Shown here: piece by piece, positions 44,850-55,796 of the stretch
How positions within the stretch are numbered: the stretch's first letter is position 1
Layout of the letters: each line of letters begins with the position of its first letter
From: Dermanyssus gallinae
Lineage: Eukaryota > Arthropoda > Arachnida > Mesostigmata > Dermanyssidae
Assembly (NCBI GenBank): GCA_003439945.1
Contig: QVRM01002224.1
Coordinates: forward strand, 124,001-188,000
Direction of reading: 5' to 3'
DNA: 64,000 nucleotides
Notes under the pieces: model-generated
What the model saw: the letters and a program-made list of their open reading frames with translations, nothing else
Databases searched by the model: none
Told to the model about the DNA's origin: nothing
Made by a program: the position numbers and the translations under genes

Positions 44850-45338
44850 CATTTTTCGGCAACCCGGTCGAGTAACTCTCGGCGTTCTCTGAAACTAGAT
44901 CTACGTGTAGTTTATATAGTGTTTGAGCCGATCATGTACGTAACTATGCCCGTAGAGCAGGTCGCAGCGCAGCACTTACGCCCTCAATAGAGCACACGAT
45001 CAATAGGTTTGTATGCCTGTCGCGTATGGGTGTGCCAGCTAGGCGTCGGAGCCGCTACCTCGTGCGTCGCCGACGATACTTAAAACACCCTTAAGCCGGC
45101 TCACGAATGATGAAGCCTCCACTCAGAGCGGCGCATGCTTGTCGAAAGGGATCTAGCGATGCGCGCGGACTACTAGTTTTGTCTAGCGCATTAAAATTGC
45201 GTATGCTAAGAGGCGAATGAAATTTGAATAATCTCAAATAAAGATGTTGTGATGCCGTGGGAACGCGTATGTCTGGTGAAGCGTGTCAGACGCACTCAAA
45301 CTAGATACATCTACCGGGCCAGAAATGGAAGGTAGAGT
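44850..45338. other. no gene recognised
   Basis: Unassigned sequence between the (TAA)n array and the (TA)n complex. Confidence 0.4.
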
Positions 45339-45582
45339 GTATATATATATATACTAGAACTAACTAATAATATATATGATTTATATATATATATATATAT
45401 ATAATATATATATATATATAGATATATAGATATATATATAATATATATATAGATAATATATATAAATATATATATCTATATATATATATATTATATATAT
45501 ATAATATATATATATATATCTAATATGTATAAAATATATATATATATATACATATATGTATAAAAATATATATACCGGTTCT
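45339..45582. repeat. complex (TA)n tract
   Basis: About 240 bases almost entirely TA with scattered GATATA, TATCTA and AATATA variants. Many segments are self-complementary, so it could extrude cruciforms. Confidence 0.95.
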
Positions 45583-45644
45583 TCCCGCTGTTATCTTCAA
45601 GCTCCTAGAGAAAAATACTTGATCTGGAACCGAGTACTTTGATT

Positions 45645-46080
45645 GGTAATGCGGGCAAGGAGACGCTTTGTGTACTAATGTCAGGTTGCACGCCGATTGT
45701 TGAGATTGATTCGATTGAGGTTGAACACACTGCGTACAGTACTATTAAAAGTTTTGTTGTGGAATGGGGAAAATAAAGTTGAGCAAGTCCAACGAAAAAT
45801 TGGAGCCCTAGTTTCAGTTCCGCCTCTCACTGTTGGTCTGGTCTTGCATGTGACAATCGCCACGTCTATACGAAATTTATAGTTCGCGACTATGATCACC
45901 TGATCTGTTCAAATACGAACTTGTACGAGGTAGACTGCACAGAGTGCATCTGTCGACTGTGCTTCCAAGCGTGAACGAAGTATCATGCTTCTGCCTGCCT
46001 GGCCCTAATGAAGACATCGTTGCAGTTAACAATCGTATACGTGTTAATGTTATATGCATATTCAATATGAGTGAAATGAA
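45645..46080 (-). repeat. unclassified dispersed repeat U1, minus-strand copy
   Basis: Reverse complement aligns with 24276-24675 from TTTCACTCATATTGAATATG through AGGGCCAGGCAGGC, AGCACAGTCGACAGATGCACTC, GTGGCGATTGTCACATGCAA, GTGAGAGGC, AACCTGACATTAG and CTCCTTGCCCGCATTA. An insert of about 40 bases relative to the other copy lies near 45730-45790. Peptides VAIVTCKT and KRLLARI are visible on the minus strand. Confidence 0.65.
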
Positions 46081-46084
46081 TGTG

Positions 46085-46590
46085 ATGATAAATATTTGCC
46101 CATACTGCACAACGCAGGGAGATTTAGGGTTTAGCAGCGTGCAGCTTGCGTTGAACCAAGAAAGCTGTCTACATGTGTACGTCTGACTGTCTGTCGATAT
46201 GCTTTAGAAGGGTCGGCCGTTGGATCATTGAGATTTGGCCCGTTAACGCTGTGTACCGCGACTGCAAGAGCACATTTAAGGCTATGCCTTACGATATACT
46301 TTTCTCTCGCTTCTACTATCGAAGCGAGAGGACTCGATTCATTGAACAACTTAACGCTGTTCAATAATATCTGATTTCTTGAGAAGTCAGCCCTATATAG
46401 GGCAAATAGAAGGCCGCATTGAAAGCGGGTTGTCTCTGTCCACAAAGTCTACAAGGAATCTTTGTAGTGGATAGCCTACTATTTATGTTCGTTGTTGATC
46501 AAATCAGATATACTATCCCAATGCACTACCTGTTATACGTCCGATCGTATTAAACATATTAAACAGTGCATGTCTATACGGTAAAATAAT
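46085..46590. other. no gene recognised
   Basis: Unassigned. A 104-codon minus-strand frame (46131-46445) has no recognisable motif. Confidence 0.35.
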
Positions 46591-46592
46591 TA

Positions 46593-46630
46593 GCACAATT
46601 CTACCAAATAAGCCCTTGGTAGAATTGTGC
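46593..46630 (+). repeat. perfect 15-bp inverted repeat with 8-base loop
   Basis: GCACAATTCTACCAA, loop ATAAGCCC, TTGGTAGAATTGTGC. The flanks AATTA and TGAATT continue the pairing with a small bulge. Confidence 0.85.
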
Positions 46631-46634
46631 CTGA

Positions 46635-47695
46635 ATTTTGTAAGCCCCTCTCACAAAATAAGGCCAATTATGTACGGTACAATGTTTGATAATATTAAAT
46701 GATAAACGAGCAAGTGACACACATCGTGATGAGATCCTCGATGTGGCGGGCCTGGACCATCCACACGCAGTTTGTTACAGAAGGCCGGGAAGCGGCTTAA
46801 TCTAGCCAGCGGAGATAGGTGAGCGGGCGATTTCCTCAGACAGCGTCTGTCGCCGGATGTGCAACGGGGCAGTGCGGCCTCAGTCCGGGGAACCCTCCAG
46901 AGATGGCTGGTCCCTGCACTCGACCCCCCGTAACGTTCCCCTGGTGCACACGTTCGCAGGGACTCAAACTACATATTTCCGCCGTTAATGATTGATTACA
47001 TTCAACAAATGATTTAAATTAAAAAAAAGTATATATATATATATTTTTTTTAATGATTTTCCGTAAGGCTATTGCCCGTGTATATATATATATATATACC
47101 ATCTTTAACCTAAACATGCAAATCTTATGAGTCATCCCATCGTGGCGGCATCGAATATGTGACATCTGACTATAAGAACCTTAAACGACTTCACCCATTT
47201 CAACACATTCATTCAGGAACCAGGGAAAGCCTTTAAAATGGCCCTTTATCTACGGGTAGAAGTCAAACTAAGGAAGAGGGTCGTTTTGTTTTTCGCTTTC
47301 TCTTTGCATCACCTACGAACAATTTTCGGCGAAGAAGATTTTGTAGGGTTTTTTAGACTTTGTAGAAGCCAAAATACCGACGATTTTAGTTGTGGTAATA
47401 GTTGCACAACAATAATTCTTGGAAAAAAACAGATTTAAAAAAGATTGCCTGCTTTCAACGTAAGAAAATACGATCAATGCCGTATTTCGTTTTTGTTGGG
47501 CCAACCAACATCCGCGGTATGGAAAGGGTCACCGCTTTCGACGATGCAGCGAGCAGATTGAACGATGGCTTTGTCCTGACGCCCTCCTTGACAATTCTTC
47601 TTTATGTCATTACATAACACACTACTTATCTTCGATATCTTTAGGGAGAATCACCGCAAAATTAAAATAAAGTCACAAATAGTATCTTCATTGGT
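46635..47695. other. no gene recognised
   Basis: Contains a GC-rich patch at 46740-46960 that differs in composition from its AT-rich surroundings, and (TA)n at 47029-47043 and 47080-47098. Frames at 47238-47617 lack motifs. Confidence 0.35.
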
Positions 47696-47699
47696 ACCA

Positions 47700-48512
47700 A
47701 AATGCTTGCCAGTTCTAGTTTCTGGTGTATACATCAGTTTTCAACATGACTTCTTGGCTTAACCCTAAACTCGACGTGTGCTTCGCTAAGGCCTCGTACA
47801 AGTCACAAACGACCTTTTGAAGTATTTTATCCTAGCTTCGTACACGAGCTTGCTGCAAAGTATTCACGGAGCTGTATTGAACAGTGCAAACATTTGCGTT
47901 AAAAAGTGCTCACAGAAAGTGGTCAAGCGGGTCTAAATTTGGCAACTACGGCTACCATTCATGCGATGCGATACGACACCCTGGCGTGTGAACTCTGAGA
48001 CACGCCAGAGTTTTTTTCTTACTTTATAAGAAAGCGCCAAATCCTGCAGAAACGTGAACCGTCCGTATTTGAATACTGTCCGCGGCATCACTCGACTCTT
48101 TAAAATGAGCTGGCGGCCTCTCGCCCCCTCAAAATATTGGTTCTATGAGGCATGAAAACGGGCAGCATGCGTCCGGCATTGGTTATCCTGGCCTACACCG
48201 TCACTGAGGTTGGTGCTTTGGACTTGAATTTTTGATTGCATGTCGCTGGATCTGTTCCGCAGCTATCCCTGGTGGTTTTGCCTGTGTTCAACAGTGAACA
48301 TTTTCCCATTATCAGAGAAGACGATGCTTGGAAGCTCGCCACAGGCGTGACGAGCGCAAAAGGCGTAAATTCGTTTTGCAACGAACATCTTTTTACCTAT
48401 CTGTAAGATTTGAACCACTCGATCAGACTGAGCAACGAAAGCTGCTTTGTTTGGCGCGCTCAGCGAAAACATTCGTTATTTAGCGAGGCTGTCAAAAAAT
48501 GGTTGACACCTA
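47700..48512 (-). pseudogene. mariner-type transposase relic A, minus strand
   Basis: The minus strand reads GELPSIVFSDNGKMFTVEHR then QNHQ, the block around the first catalytic aspartate (FSD) of mariner transposases. Then, after stops and shifts, it reads RFTFLQDLAL-SYK (second aspartate, QD) and NLDPLDHFL*ALFNA (third position, D in PLD), followed by SVNTLQQA-VRS*DKILQ-VVCDLYEAL. The order and spacing are those of the mariner catalytic core. The N-terminal DNA-binding domain is missing. The right edge near 48510 (GGTGTCAACCATTTTTTGAC on the minus strand) may be the terminal inverted repeat. Confidence 0.7.
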
Positions 48513-48513
48513 T

Positions 48514-48546
<33 letters not shown>
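48511..48546. repeat. (TA)n tract between two mariner relics
   Basis: Interrupted TA run. Tc1/mariner elements insert at TA, so both relics may have used it. Confidence 0.8.
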
Positions 48547-49110
48547 CTAGGTATTTTAGAAAGTTCCGTCCCATTTCGTAGAGATCATTCAGAACGTACT
48601 CTATAACTTTTATCCAACGCTTTCATAATGTGGATTGTGTAGGATAAAACATCGCACGTAAAATCCAGCAACTTGTGGCAGATCACTAAATAAACGTATG
48701 CAGTCGTAGCCAGAGTGGAATTACACTGTACTAATTGTTCCGTTGCTCTGCGGAAGCTCCTAATAGACCACGCCTTGCCAGTCCCACCAAGCACACAGCC
48801 TGATTTCCGTCCAACATGTATTACAGTCTACGAGAGCAGTTCTTTCGCCCGGGTCCACAGTGAAAGGCCAATACGTTCGTGGTTGATCTGTTACATCAAA
48901 ATATCCAGTACGAAAACGCCAGTCAAAATATCCAGTAAAAAAATGGTCAAACATCCGTCTTGGAGAACGACGCCACACAGTTTTAGACACGCAAACAGCG
49001 AAACAGTCGTATTCAACTTGAGATTGTTTTTTCACGCTTAACATCATTCTCCACACAACGTCGCCGCGCCAATAAACGCTCAGAAGGAACTGACTTGCCA
49101 TATTTCAAAT
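48546..49110 (-). pseudogene. mariner-type transposase relic B, minus strand
   Basis: Minus strand frame 48760-49101 ends in WTEIRLCAWWDWQGVVY, corresponding to the WWDWKG-V-Y block of mariner transposases. The left end (CTAGGTATTTTAGAAAGTTC then CGTCCCATTTCG) resembles a mariner terminal inverted repeat. The catalytic core after WWDW is deleted or unreadable, with only about 200 bases left before the end. An internally deleted copy. Confidence 0.55.
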
Positions 49111-49114
49111 TATA

Positions 49115-50470
49115 ACAATCGCAGACGACCTTTGTTGAGAACACGTGCTTGCCTTCACCATCACCACTACTTCCAGGGTACAACAAATAAAGTAGTGCTG
49201 TCACTAACTAGTGTATATATACAAACATAAGCATTCATTTATTAAAATCACCTTTGTTAGGTACGCAGTCAGTGGTCAAATGGTGTAATAAAAACAATAT
49301 CACTGCGAGAGGCTCCTTAAAGAGATTACACGCGGGCAGATTGCCCCGTGGTACTTTGTGCAAAAGGCCCCGCACCGAGTACATATACATGATGGATGAG
49401 GGTCGTGGAAGCCGTGTGTCCCGCACAGGAACCCGTGTACCGCGAAACGAGTCACTATGTGGCGGTTTGTGCGGCCTAGGTCCTTCCAGGTGCTGTCTCG
49501 CATGGCACCCGTGTCAAAGATGCCCGGGTCGATGTTCGCCATCTTGACCTCCCACATGCGGATGAATTCTTTGTAGGCGGGAGAAATGTATATATACGGT
49601 ATTGGGTAGAGCATTTTATCTATTCAAGGTTTTTCTATTTCAGCTTCCTACCTGTGATAAATGTCTATCTTCCCTCCGCCATGTAGTGTGTCTTATTGCG
49701 ACTGTCCTATAAACTAGTATGCCTCTATTGACTTGCTTATTCTGCTTCTTCAAATCTGCATATAGACGTCACTCGCCTTTGCCAGGTTACACTGAACCCA
49801 CAGCTCCTCTGCCAATACCAACCGGGCCATCCTTTAGCAGCTGGACGATCTTATTTCAGCACGCGTTCTATAACCCAATTACCTTCTTCAGAAAGAGGAC
49901 TTTGCCCCGTACAACGTCTCTCTCGCCTACACCTAGTTTATCCCAGATTAGTGGCATCCCGTACATGGAAATTGGCACCATTTTTAGTTCAAAAATGTCA
50001 GTTGTTTCTTTGAGAGCTTTTTAAAGTGACTATAATCATATTCTCAACTTTCAAAAAAATGACTATAACATCCTTCCTATGCGAATACATCTCTACACCT
50101 AGGAGCTAATCTGCGACTGAACACTCACACTTCATGACAGTAACGTCACACACGTAGCTCGCGCAGCGGTAATAACACGACACACAGCCACTGTTTCGGC
50201 ACGGCTGGTAGTGGACGAAAACTCAATTCTATCGATACACCAACGCTGCGGCCGTGACACTGTGGAGTTGTGGAGACCTTACCTGGCCGCGAAGTTTGTC
50301 TACATCTACCTGGATCAACTACTCTTCCTATGAAGAAAAATCGCCGCCTCGAAAGAAAAAAAAATAAGAACACTCACCGTACCCCCTCTTTTCCTCCCTA
50401 TGACGACGGCACTAAGTGTTACTTATCGGAAATTAAAAAGACGCGAACATCATTATGTGGAGATTAAACG
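49115..50470. other. no gene recognised
   Basis: Unassigned sequence. Frames of about 100 codons on either strand (49254-49547, 49300-49614, 49719-50024) lack motifs. Confidence 0.35.
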
Positions 50471-50477
50471 CCTCACG

Positions 50478-50753
50478 TCACACTTCTACGTGTAGTGTCT
50501 TCGCGGCAAACAGTTCAAAAAGCTCAATGAGGTGTTCAACCATTTGATGCCGGTGCTTTCGAGTTTCATCTAGAATGTCTTGCGTAGTTATCTGGCTAAG
50601 ATTTGATCTGCCATGTAGGTGTTTTGTTAATGAATTGGTTATACCTATAATAATCCTGTAAGAAATTAAAGTGCAAATAGTTGCGAGTATTGGAAATGCT
50701 AGAAACTTCAAACTTAAAGCTTGAAAGACACCAGAAGTCGGGAAAATGAAGTC
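50478..50753 (-). CDS. possible small membrane protein or terminal exon, unidentified
   Basis: A minus-strand frame open for about 90 codons after a TGA near 50756, without ATG near its start. It has a hydrophobic segment (FLAFPILATICTLISYRIII) then a polar helix-like tail containing ILDETRKHRHQMVEHLIELF. It looks protein-like, but no family is recognised and no splice sites could be fixed. Equally it could be chance or a decayed repeat. Confidence 0.15.
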   Translation of the reverse strand, partial: DFIFPTSGVFQALSLKFLAFPILATICTLISYRIIIGITNSLTKHLHGRSNLSQITTQDILDETRKHRHQMVEHLIELFELFAAKTLHVEV

Positions 50754-50759
50754 GTGAGT

Positions 50760-51930
50760 TCAGCCCATTCCGCCCGCTCTAGTAGTCCTCACAAGTACAG
50801 AAAGCAGCAATATACTTCGGCTACCGCCCTGTGCTAGCCCTGTAAATGGTGTTGTTTTCCCCGCAATACCAACCCCGTTATCAATCTTCCGTCAATCTAT
50901 CCGTGCTTTAATTTTCATCTTATTTTGAAAACATAAAATCTGTTCTTCTTTTTGTAAATTTTAGTTAACTCTTTAACGATTATATCCTTCAAGGTTTAGT
51001 TTATTAAATTTATCATGCTACAATTGCACATTCTGCAGTGGATTGAGTCACATACTCTCCGCCCGTGTTGAGTTCCACACTATCCGTCAACAACATCGTT
51101 TATCATTTGATTCTCGTGTGCTTTTTCGTCAATCTCTGTCGATTGCTTCTACGTCCTGGAGTAAGATCTCCCATATTCTATAACTCATTTTCGGTGTTGT
51201 GTCTATGTTGTCAGTTTTGCGTCAAAGTACTCTAACGAACTCTCAGTCTGTACTACGCCTTAAATTTGCCTCTTCTGCTCCGGCCCCGCGTCTGGACGTT
51301 CATCAGTCTGTCCATTGGCGTTGTCCCAGTGCGTGTGCCTCTCTTTCCTCTAAGCTCCTGTAATTAAACACGCCACCAACAAAGCAGGCGGCCTACGCAC
51401 TATAAAAAATGTACTTATTCACGTGGCAACCTAAAATGTATTTTTGTCTCCGTGCACCGCCCGCTAAATCTTAGCTTGCCTCCAGAATCTTTCTTCTGTT
51501 ATTCCCTCCATTGATTATGCGCCCTAGTTTTCATCTTTTCAGGCACGTGGCACGTGTTACCTGAGTCCCGGCTGCAGCCCTGCAAAGAAGTATGGTTTTC
51601 TACAAATTTGTTGTCACATCTGTTTATGCCCGTAGTAGAGATACTCTTCACTTACGGTCATAATTATTTTCATATGTGTACCTCACTTTGTCTAGGCTTG
51701 TTTCTATCTAGTCTCGCATTAAAGTCTAATTTTTAGAATCACGAGAGTCACCCTCTTGCCCTACGTTCACATGGTTCTGGTGGTCGCGCATAAGTTGCCA
51801 CTATTTCTAGTTTGAACGAAGCTACCTGTAAACCTAAACTCTACCTCTACTACGACAAAATATTTACCTAATATCTATTTCTGGCCCAACAATGATTGAT
51901 ACCTATTCGCTATGACTAGCCGGGACTTTT
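50760..51930. other. no gene recognised
   Basis: AT-rich unassigned sequence, with few frames over 60 codons. Confidence 0.4.
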
Positions 51931-51931
51931 T

Positions 51932-52085
51932 TATATGGAAGGTTAGTGAAAATGCATGATGCACTTGCGTCATTGGCAGACAGCGGTGACCAACCCACTA
52001 AACCCAAATTCCTCCCCACGCGCTCGGGCTGAAGATTCCTGTGGCATTACCTTAAAGCCCTGAAAGAAGTGCTTTTTTAGAAAAA
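51932..52085 (-). mobile_element. R1-like 3' end, 5'-truncated, minus strand
   Basis: Reverse complement gives GGCTTTAAGGTAATGCCA, then GGGGAGGAATTTGGGTTTAG, TGGGTTGG, AAGTGCATCATGCATTTTCA and CTAACCTTCC with an A-rich tail, colinear with 32425-32580 of the main element. This is a fifth member of the family and the only one inverted. No target-site duplication was recognised. Confidence 0.8.
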
Positions 52086-52089
52086 AACA

Positions 52090-52604
52090 AAACATAATAC
52101 CCATATGCCTTTGTATATCAAAGGGCTATAGCCCAGTTTTTCTGAGTCAGAGGAAAATCGTGGCACCTACCAGACCTCCAACAATGATTCTCTTATAGAG
52201 CCTTAACCATCGTCTGGGCCACAATATGATTTAACCTCGGCATAATTGTCGCAAAAACTTGTGTCACAATTTCCTCTATTAAGAACGGTGGAGTTTGCCG
52301 GTCCATAGTAACCTAGTTCTTCCGAGGTGGGTCAAATTGGGAGGGGGGGGGGGCTAATTCACTCCATTGGATAGTTGCATTGTATGTCCGTTGTCGTTAC
52401 CGATAGCACTATTGTAGCTTTCAGTACAGTATCAGGAGCTAAGAAAGTTTTTTTTTTTTGTGCGTGGGTAGTTGCACCTTAAAAATCTTGCTTGTCTGGC
52501 TCTCTGATCATGAGCGGGTTTTGTTCTTTACCCTACTGTGCTCTTGTGTCTCATGAAAATTACCTCAATCGCTGCTTATTCGACAACTGGAATACTACTC
52601 CAAG
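52090..52604. other. no gene recognised
   Basis: Unassigned sequence with short G and T homopolymer runs at 52343-52352 and 52449-52460. Confidence 0.4.
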
Positions 52605-52728
52605 GCGTTTTCATGGTTACCAATTTAAACAAGGTGAATGCCGAAGTGGATTAAAAATCGACCATAATCGAAAAAAAAACAGGGAGCACATTTGTCTCAA
52701 TAAAAAGAGATAGTGCAATACCACCCCC
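52605..52728 (+). mobile_element. SINE family B, 3' part only
   Basis: From TTTTCATGGTTACCAATTTA to CAATACCACCCCCCAC this matches 60808-60930 almost base for base. The tRNA-like head is missing and unrelated sequence precedes it. Confidence 0.8.
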
Positions 52729-52734
52729 CACTTT

Positions 52735-53579
52735 TTTGTTTCAAAAAGTGACCATCGGCTTACAGGCGATTTAGTAACTCAGTCATGTCGTGGATTCAAG
52801 TTTGTATTAAGCTCAAATAGGTTTGAGATTCCTCAGTTAACCAGGTTGACCCGTTCCGACCTCCGTTCGAGCAGGGCACTTAACGGCTGGACGTTAGTGA
52901 ACAACGCCTGCAAGGGCCTGGTGTGCCCACTGTTATGTCTGTCTACTCAAGTAACCAATGTGCTGGAAAGTTTGTGTTTCTCACCAATATTAAATGTGTC
53001 CGTATTTTCATGAGCCTAATTAGACGTGCCGGTGTGAGTTCTGAAGCGATATATACCCATTATATCATTCGGATGCTTGTTGCGCGTCAATCAGTCTTAC
53101 TCAACTAGCCCGACGACTTTATGATATAGTACGTATACACAATTTATTTTATTTTAAAAGTTAATGCACTTGCTCGGTGGTTAAATTAACATGAATACAT
53201 CTTTGATATGTAAAAACACGACAACGGCTTTTTCTCTGTGTTGGCTTCTAGGCTTCGTGCGACGAGGACAAACCTACGAGATACCTGTAGTAACAGAAAA
53301 CGTACTAAGTTGCGCTGTGAATCACATTCAATCTATTGCTCACTAGACGGTTCTATAGAGTAAATTTTGGCAATTGAAACGGTGACTAGACATATATACG
53401 TATATGAATTTAAGTACACATAAATTCGCCATGCTTACTATGCGCATACTATGTGTTAGAACTATTTTTTCGTCCGTCAGGGAGCGCCATATGCTGGTTA
53501 ACAGTAAAGACAGTTTTCAATAAGTATCGCCGTACAATACAGCCTGTGAGTTTCGCTAAATAGAGTTTAGCAGTGTTTA
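52735..53579. other. no gene recognised
   Basis: AT-rich unassigned sequence. Confidence 0.4.
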
Positions 53580-53662
53580 CGCCGTGTGCGACTCAGTCGA
53601 GTTGTGTCAAGTCAGTTCTCATTTTGTCAAGTCTGTTCTCTCTCTCTTTTACTGGTAAGTGC
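53580..53662 (+). promoter_or_regulatory. possible transcription start and first-exon donor (or LTR fragment)
   Basis: ACTCAGTCGAG at 53589-53599 contains TCAGTC, a match to the arthropod initiator, and ACTG followed by GTAAGT at about 53650-53660 is a perfect 5' splice site consensus. The preceding 130 bases resemble LTR U3-R sequence in general style only. No coding exon could be attached. Weak evidence. Confidence 0.2.
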
Positions 53663-53879
53663 AGTTAGTAGCAGCAAAAAATCTGCTTCCACGAAGCCAT
53701 TCGGAGACTATAAAGTGAGAGAGCGACTAAAGCAGCATTCTATAACTTTTGGCGTTGCCATGATAACCATTAATTGCAGTGGTTTTGCTGAGCATTGCCC
53801 GTCCTACGGTTCTTCTGCCAACAAAAGCCTAGGCGTATTACGTCCCGCAGATAAGCGGGATGTCGACGCAAGCAGCTCG

Positions 53880-54122
53880 GTTGTTGTTGTTGTTAATTTT
53901 TGTTGTGGCACTTGCTAGTTTTTGTCGTTGTTGTTGTTGCAGAGTTTTTTCTGTTGCGGTTGTTGTTATTGTTGTTGCGGTTGTTGTTTTTATTGTTGCG
54001 GTTGTTGTCAATGTTGCTGGGGTTGGTGCTCTTTTTGTTGCGGTTGCTGTGGTTGTTGTTATTATTGCTATCATTGTTGTTGTTATTATTACTATCATTG
54101 TTGTTGTTGTTGTCATTATCGT
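53880..54122 (+). repeat. (GTT)n-rich tract, about 240 bp
   Basis: Imperfect GTT/TTG/ATT repeat, strongly purine-poor on the plus strand. It holds all three plus-strand frames open, so the frames at 53860-54192, 53900-54166 and 53922-54140 are not genes. Confidence 0.9.
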
Positions 54123-54587
54123 CTTCGCCGCCGGAAGTAGTAACCGAGAAACGTGGCCTTCAGTAACAAGAGACTACGCATTCCAACTTTAAGTATGCGA
54201 TCAAAGATGTTGTCAATGCACCCATTATAGGCTGCTGGGCCTGCTCAGCATACCAGAACATCATCAAACTCGTCTCTTCCACCAGCATCTACGTACCGAT
54301 GGAACCTGTTGTCTGTGTGTATGTATGTGAGCGTAAAAAACATAAAGATAACGTGCCGCCGATATTCAGAGTCAGTTTGAGACTGGACGCCGAGTGTCAC
54401 CACTGAGCATGGAGTTCGCAATTGTTTGATTGGCTGACGTCCACGAAATATATATATATATTTATATATATATATTTATTTGTGTGTGTGACAACCCGAT
54501 ATCCTGCACTCCCCCACGTCTCCATACCCCCTACTTACACGACGCTGATTATGATCAACATTGCTATCACTACTCAAACTAAACGAT

Positions 54588-54675
54588 TTGGGCTGGCCCT
54601 CAGCCAAGATTTAACGTTCACGGGACTGCTTGTCGCATTGCTTCATAGACGGGTCCCCGTAATATTTACAAGTGT
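54588..54675 (-). mobile_element. SINE family A, 3' half, minus strand
   Basis: GGGCTGGCCCTCAGCCAAGA then TTTAACGT-CACGGGACTG matches the tail of the 54740 copy. The tRNA-like head is absent. Confidence 0.75.
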
Positions 54676-54739
54676 ATTTGATCGGTAGTATTTTCGTTTT
54701 ATTTCGGTGACTACTACTACTACTACTAAAGTAAAGTTT

Positions 54740-54912
54740 TCGGGCTGACCCTCAGCCAAGATTTAACGTCCACGGAACTGTTTTTCTCATTGCTTCTTAG
54801 ACGGACCCCCATAAATACAAATTTGCAACGGGGGGCTCGAACCCGCGCACCTATCTAGTGTCTCCTCTAGTTGCGATGCGGAGACTTAATCCACCACGCC
54901 ACCGGGCTCGAC
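54740..54912 (-). mobile_element. SINE family A, full length, minus strand
   Basis: On the minus strand, GTCGAGCCCGGTGGCGTGGT, B box GGTTCGAGCCCCC, then GTCTAAGAAGCAATGAGAAA and the tail GGCTGAGGGTCAGCCCG. It lies between (ACT)n tracts at about 54708-54728 and 54911-54935, which could be a target-site duplication within a microsatellite. Confidence 0.8.
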
Positions 54913-55302
54913 ACTACTACTACTACTACTACTAGCACACGTTAGTATCATTCGCACTTATACTCCAATGGCTGCGCTGCAACAACAACAGCTGGTGTCG
55001 CCGCCGCTGCTGCTGCAGCCAGCCAGAAGCAAATTCAATTATTTCACAGGCGTGATCCAAAACAAATGATCTCGTCGCGTCCCATGCAGGTGGGAGTGAC
55101 GCAGCCACGCAGCAACAGGCAGACAGACAGACAAACAACTAATGGTACTCGATGAGGTAGTGCCGATAGCTGCTAGGCAGAACGCATGTCTTCGAGGAAG
55201 CCGAAGTCGCAGAAATACGTGGCACGAAGCCACATCGGTACTTCTACAGCGAGTAATACTGCCTACTGTTACTACCACGACGACGACAACATCTACTATA
55301 GC

Positions 55303-55319
55303 TAGGTTACGAAACCCTG
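55303..55319 (+). repeat. SINE target-site duplication, copy 1
   Basis: TAGGTTACGAAACCCTG, repeated at 55510-55526, and TTACGAAACCCT again at 55799-55810. Confidence 0.85.
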
Positions 55320-55509
55320 TCGAGCCCGGTGGCGTGGTGGCATGCGTCTGCGCCTCGCGACCGGAGGAGACACTAGATAGGTGCGCGGGTTCGAGCCCCA
55401 CCGTTGCACTGATTTGTGTTTACGGGGGTCTGTCTATAAAGCAATGCGAAAAGCAGTCCCATGGACGTTAAATCTTGGCTGAGAGTCAGTCCCAAAAGGA
55501 ATTTTTTGT
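55320..55509 (+). mobile_element. SINE family A, full length
   Basis: Best preserved copy: TCGAGCCCGGTGGCGTGGTG (A box region), GCGCGGGTTCGAGCCCCACC (B box), then GTCTATAAAGCAATGCG, CAGTCCCATGGACGTTAAAT and a tail ending GTCCCAAAAGGAATTTTTTG. Perfect 17-bp flanking repeats show it arrived by retrotransposition. Confidence 0.9.
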
Positions 55510-55526
55510 TAGGTTACGAAACCCTG
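55510..55526 (+). repeat. SINE target-site duplication, copy 2
   Basis: TAGGTTACGAAACCCTG shared between the two adjacent SINEs. Confidence 0.85.
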
Positions 55527-55796
55527 CCGTGCCCGATGGCGTGGTGCATTCACGTGCGCCTCGAGACCGGAGGGGATACATAGGTGCAGCACGGGTTCGA
55601 TCTCCCTCGTTGCACATTTGCACTTATAGGGTCCTTCTTACGAAGTAATAATATTTACACACCCTTTAGCAGGGAGGCTTTGTTGAGATCACAGAAGTAG
55701 TTGTTATTGCAAGTCAGCCTTCGGACGGCATAGATATTGGGTGAAGCGAAATCAAACCCGTGAATGTTAAATGTTGATCAGCCCGAAAAAGTTTGA
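55527..55796 (+). mobile_element. SINE family A with an internal insert, at the same target site
   Basis: Head CCGTGCCCGATGGCGTGGTG, B box GGGTTCGATCTCC, and tail GTGAATGTTAAATGTTGATC then AGCCCGAAAAAG. About 100 bases in the middle (55640-55740) have no counterpart in the neighbouring copy. It ends at the third copy of TTACGAAACCCT. Confidence 0.8.

Noticed and set aside
47976..48010. Inverted repeat CTGGCGTGT...ACACGCCAG as a regulatory hairpin
   Set aside because: Lies inside the mariner relic between catalytic residues and is more easily explained as chance within decayed coding DNA.
53838..54192. Several open frames of poly-Val, poly-Leu and poly-Thr
   Set aside because: Products of the (GTT)n tract.
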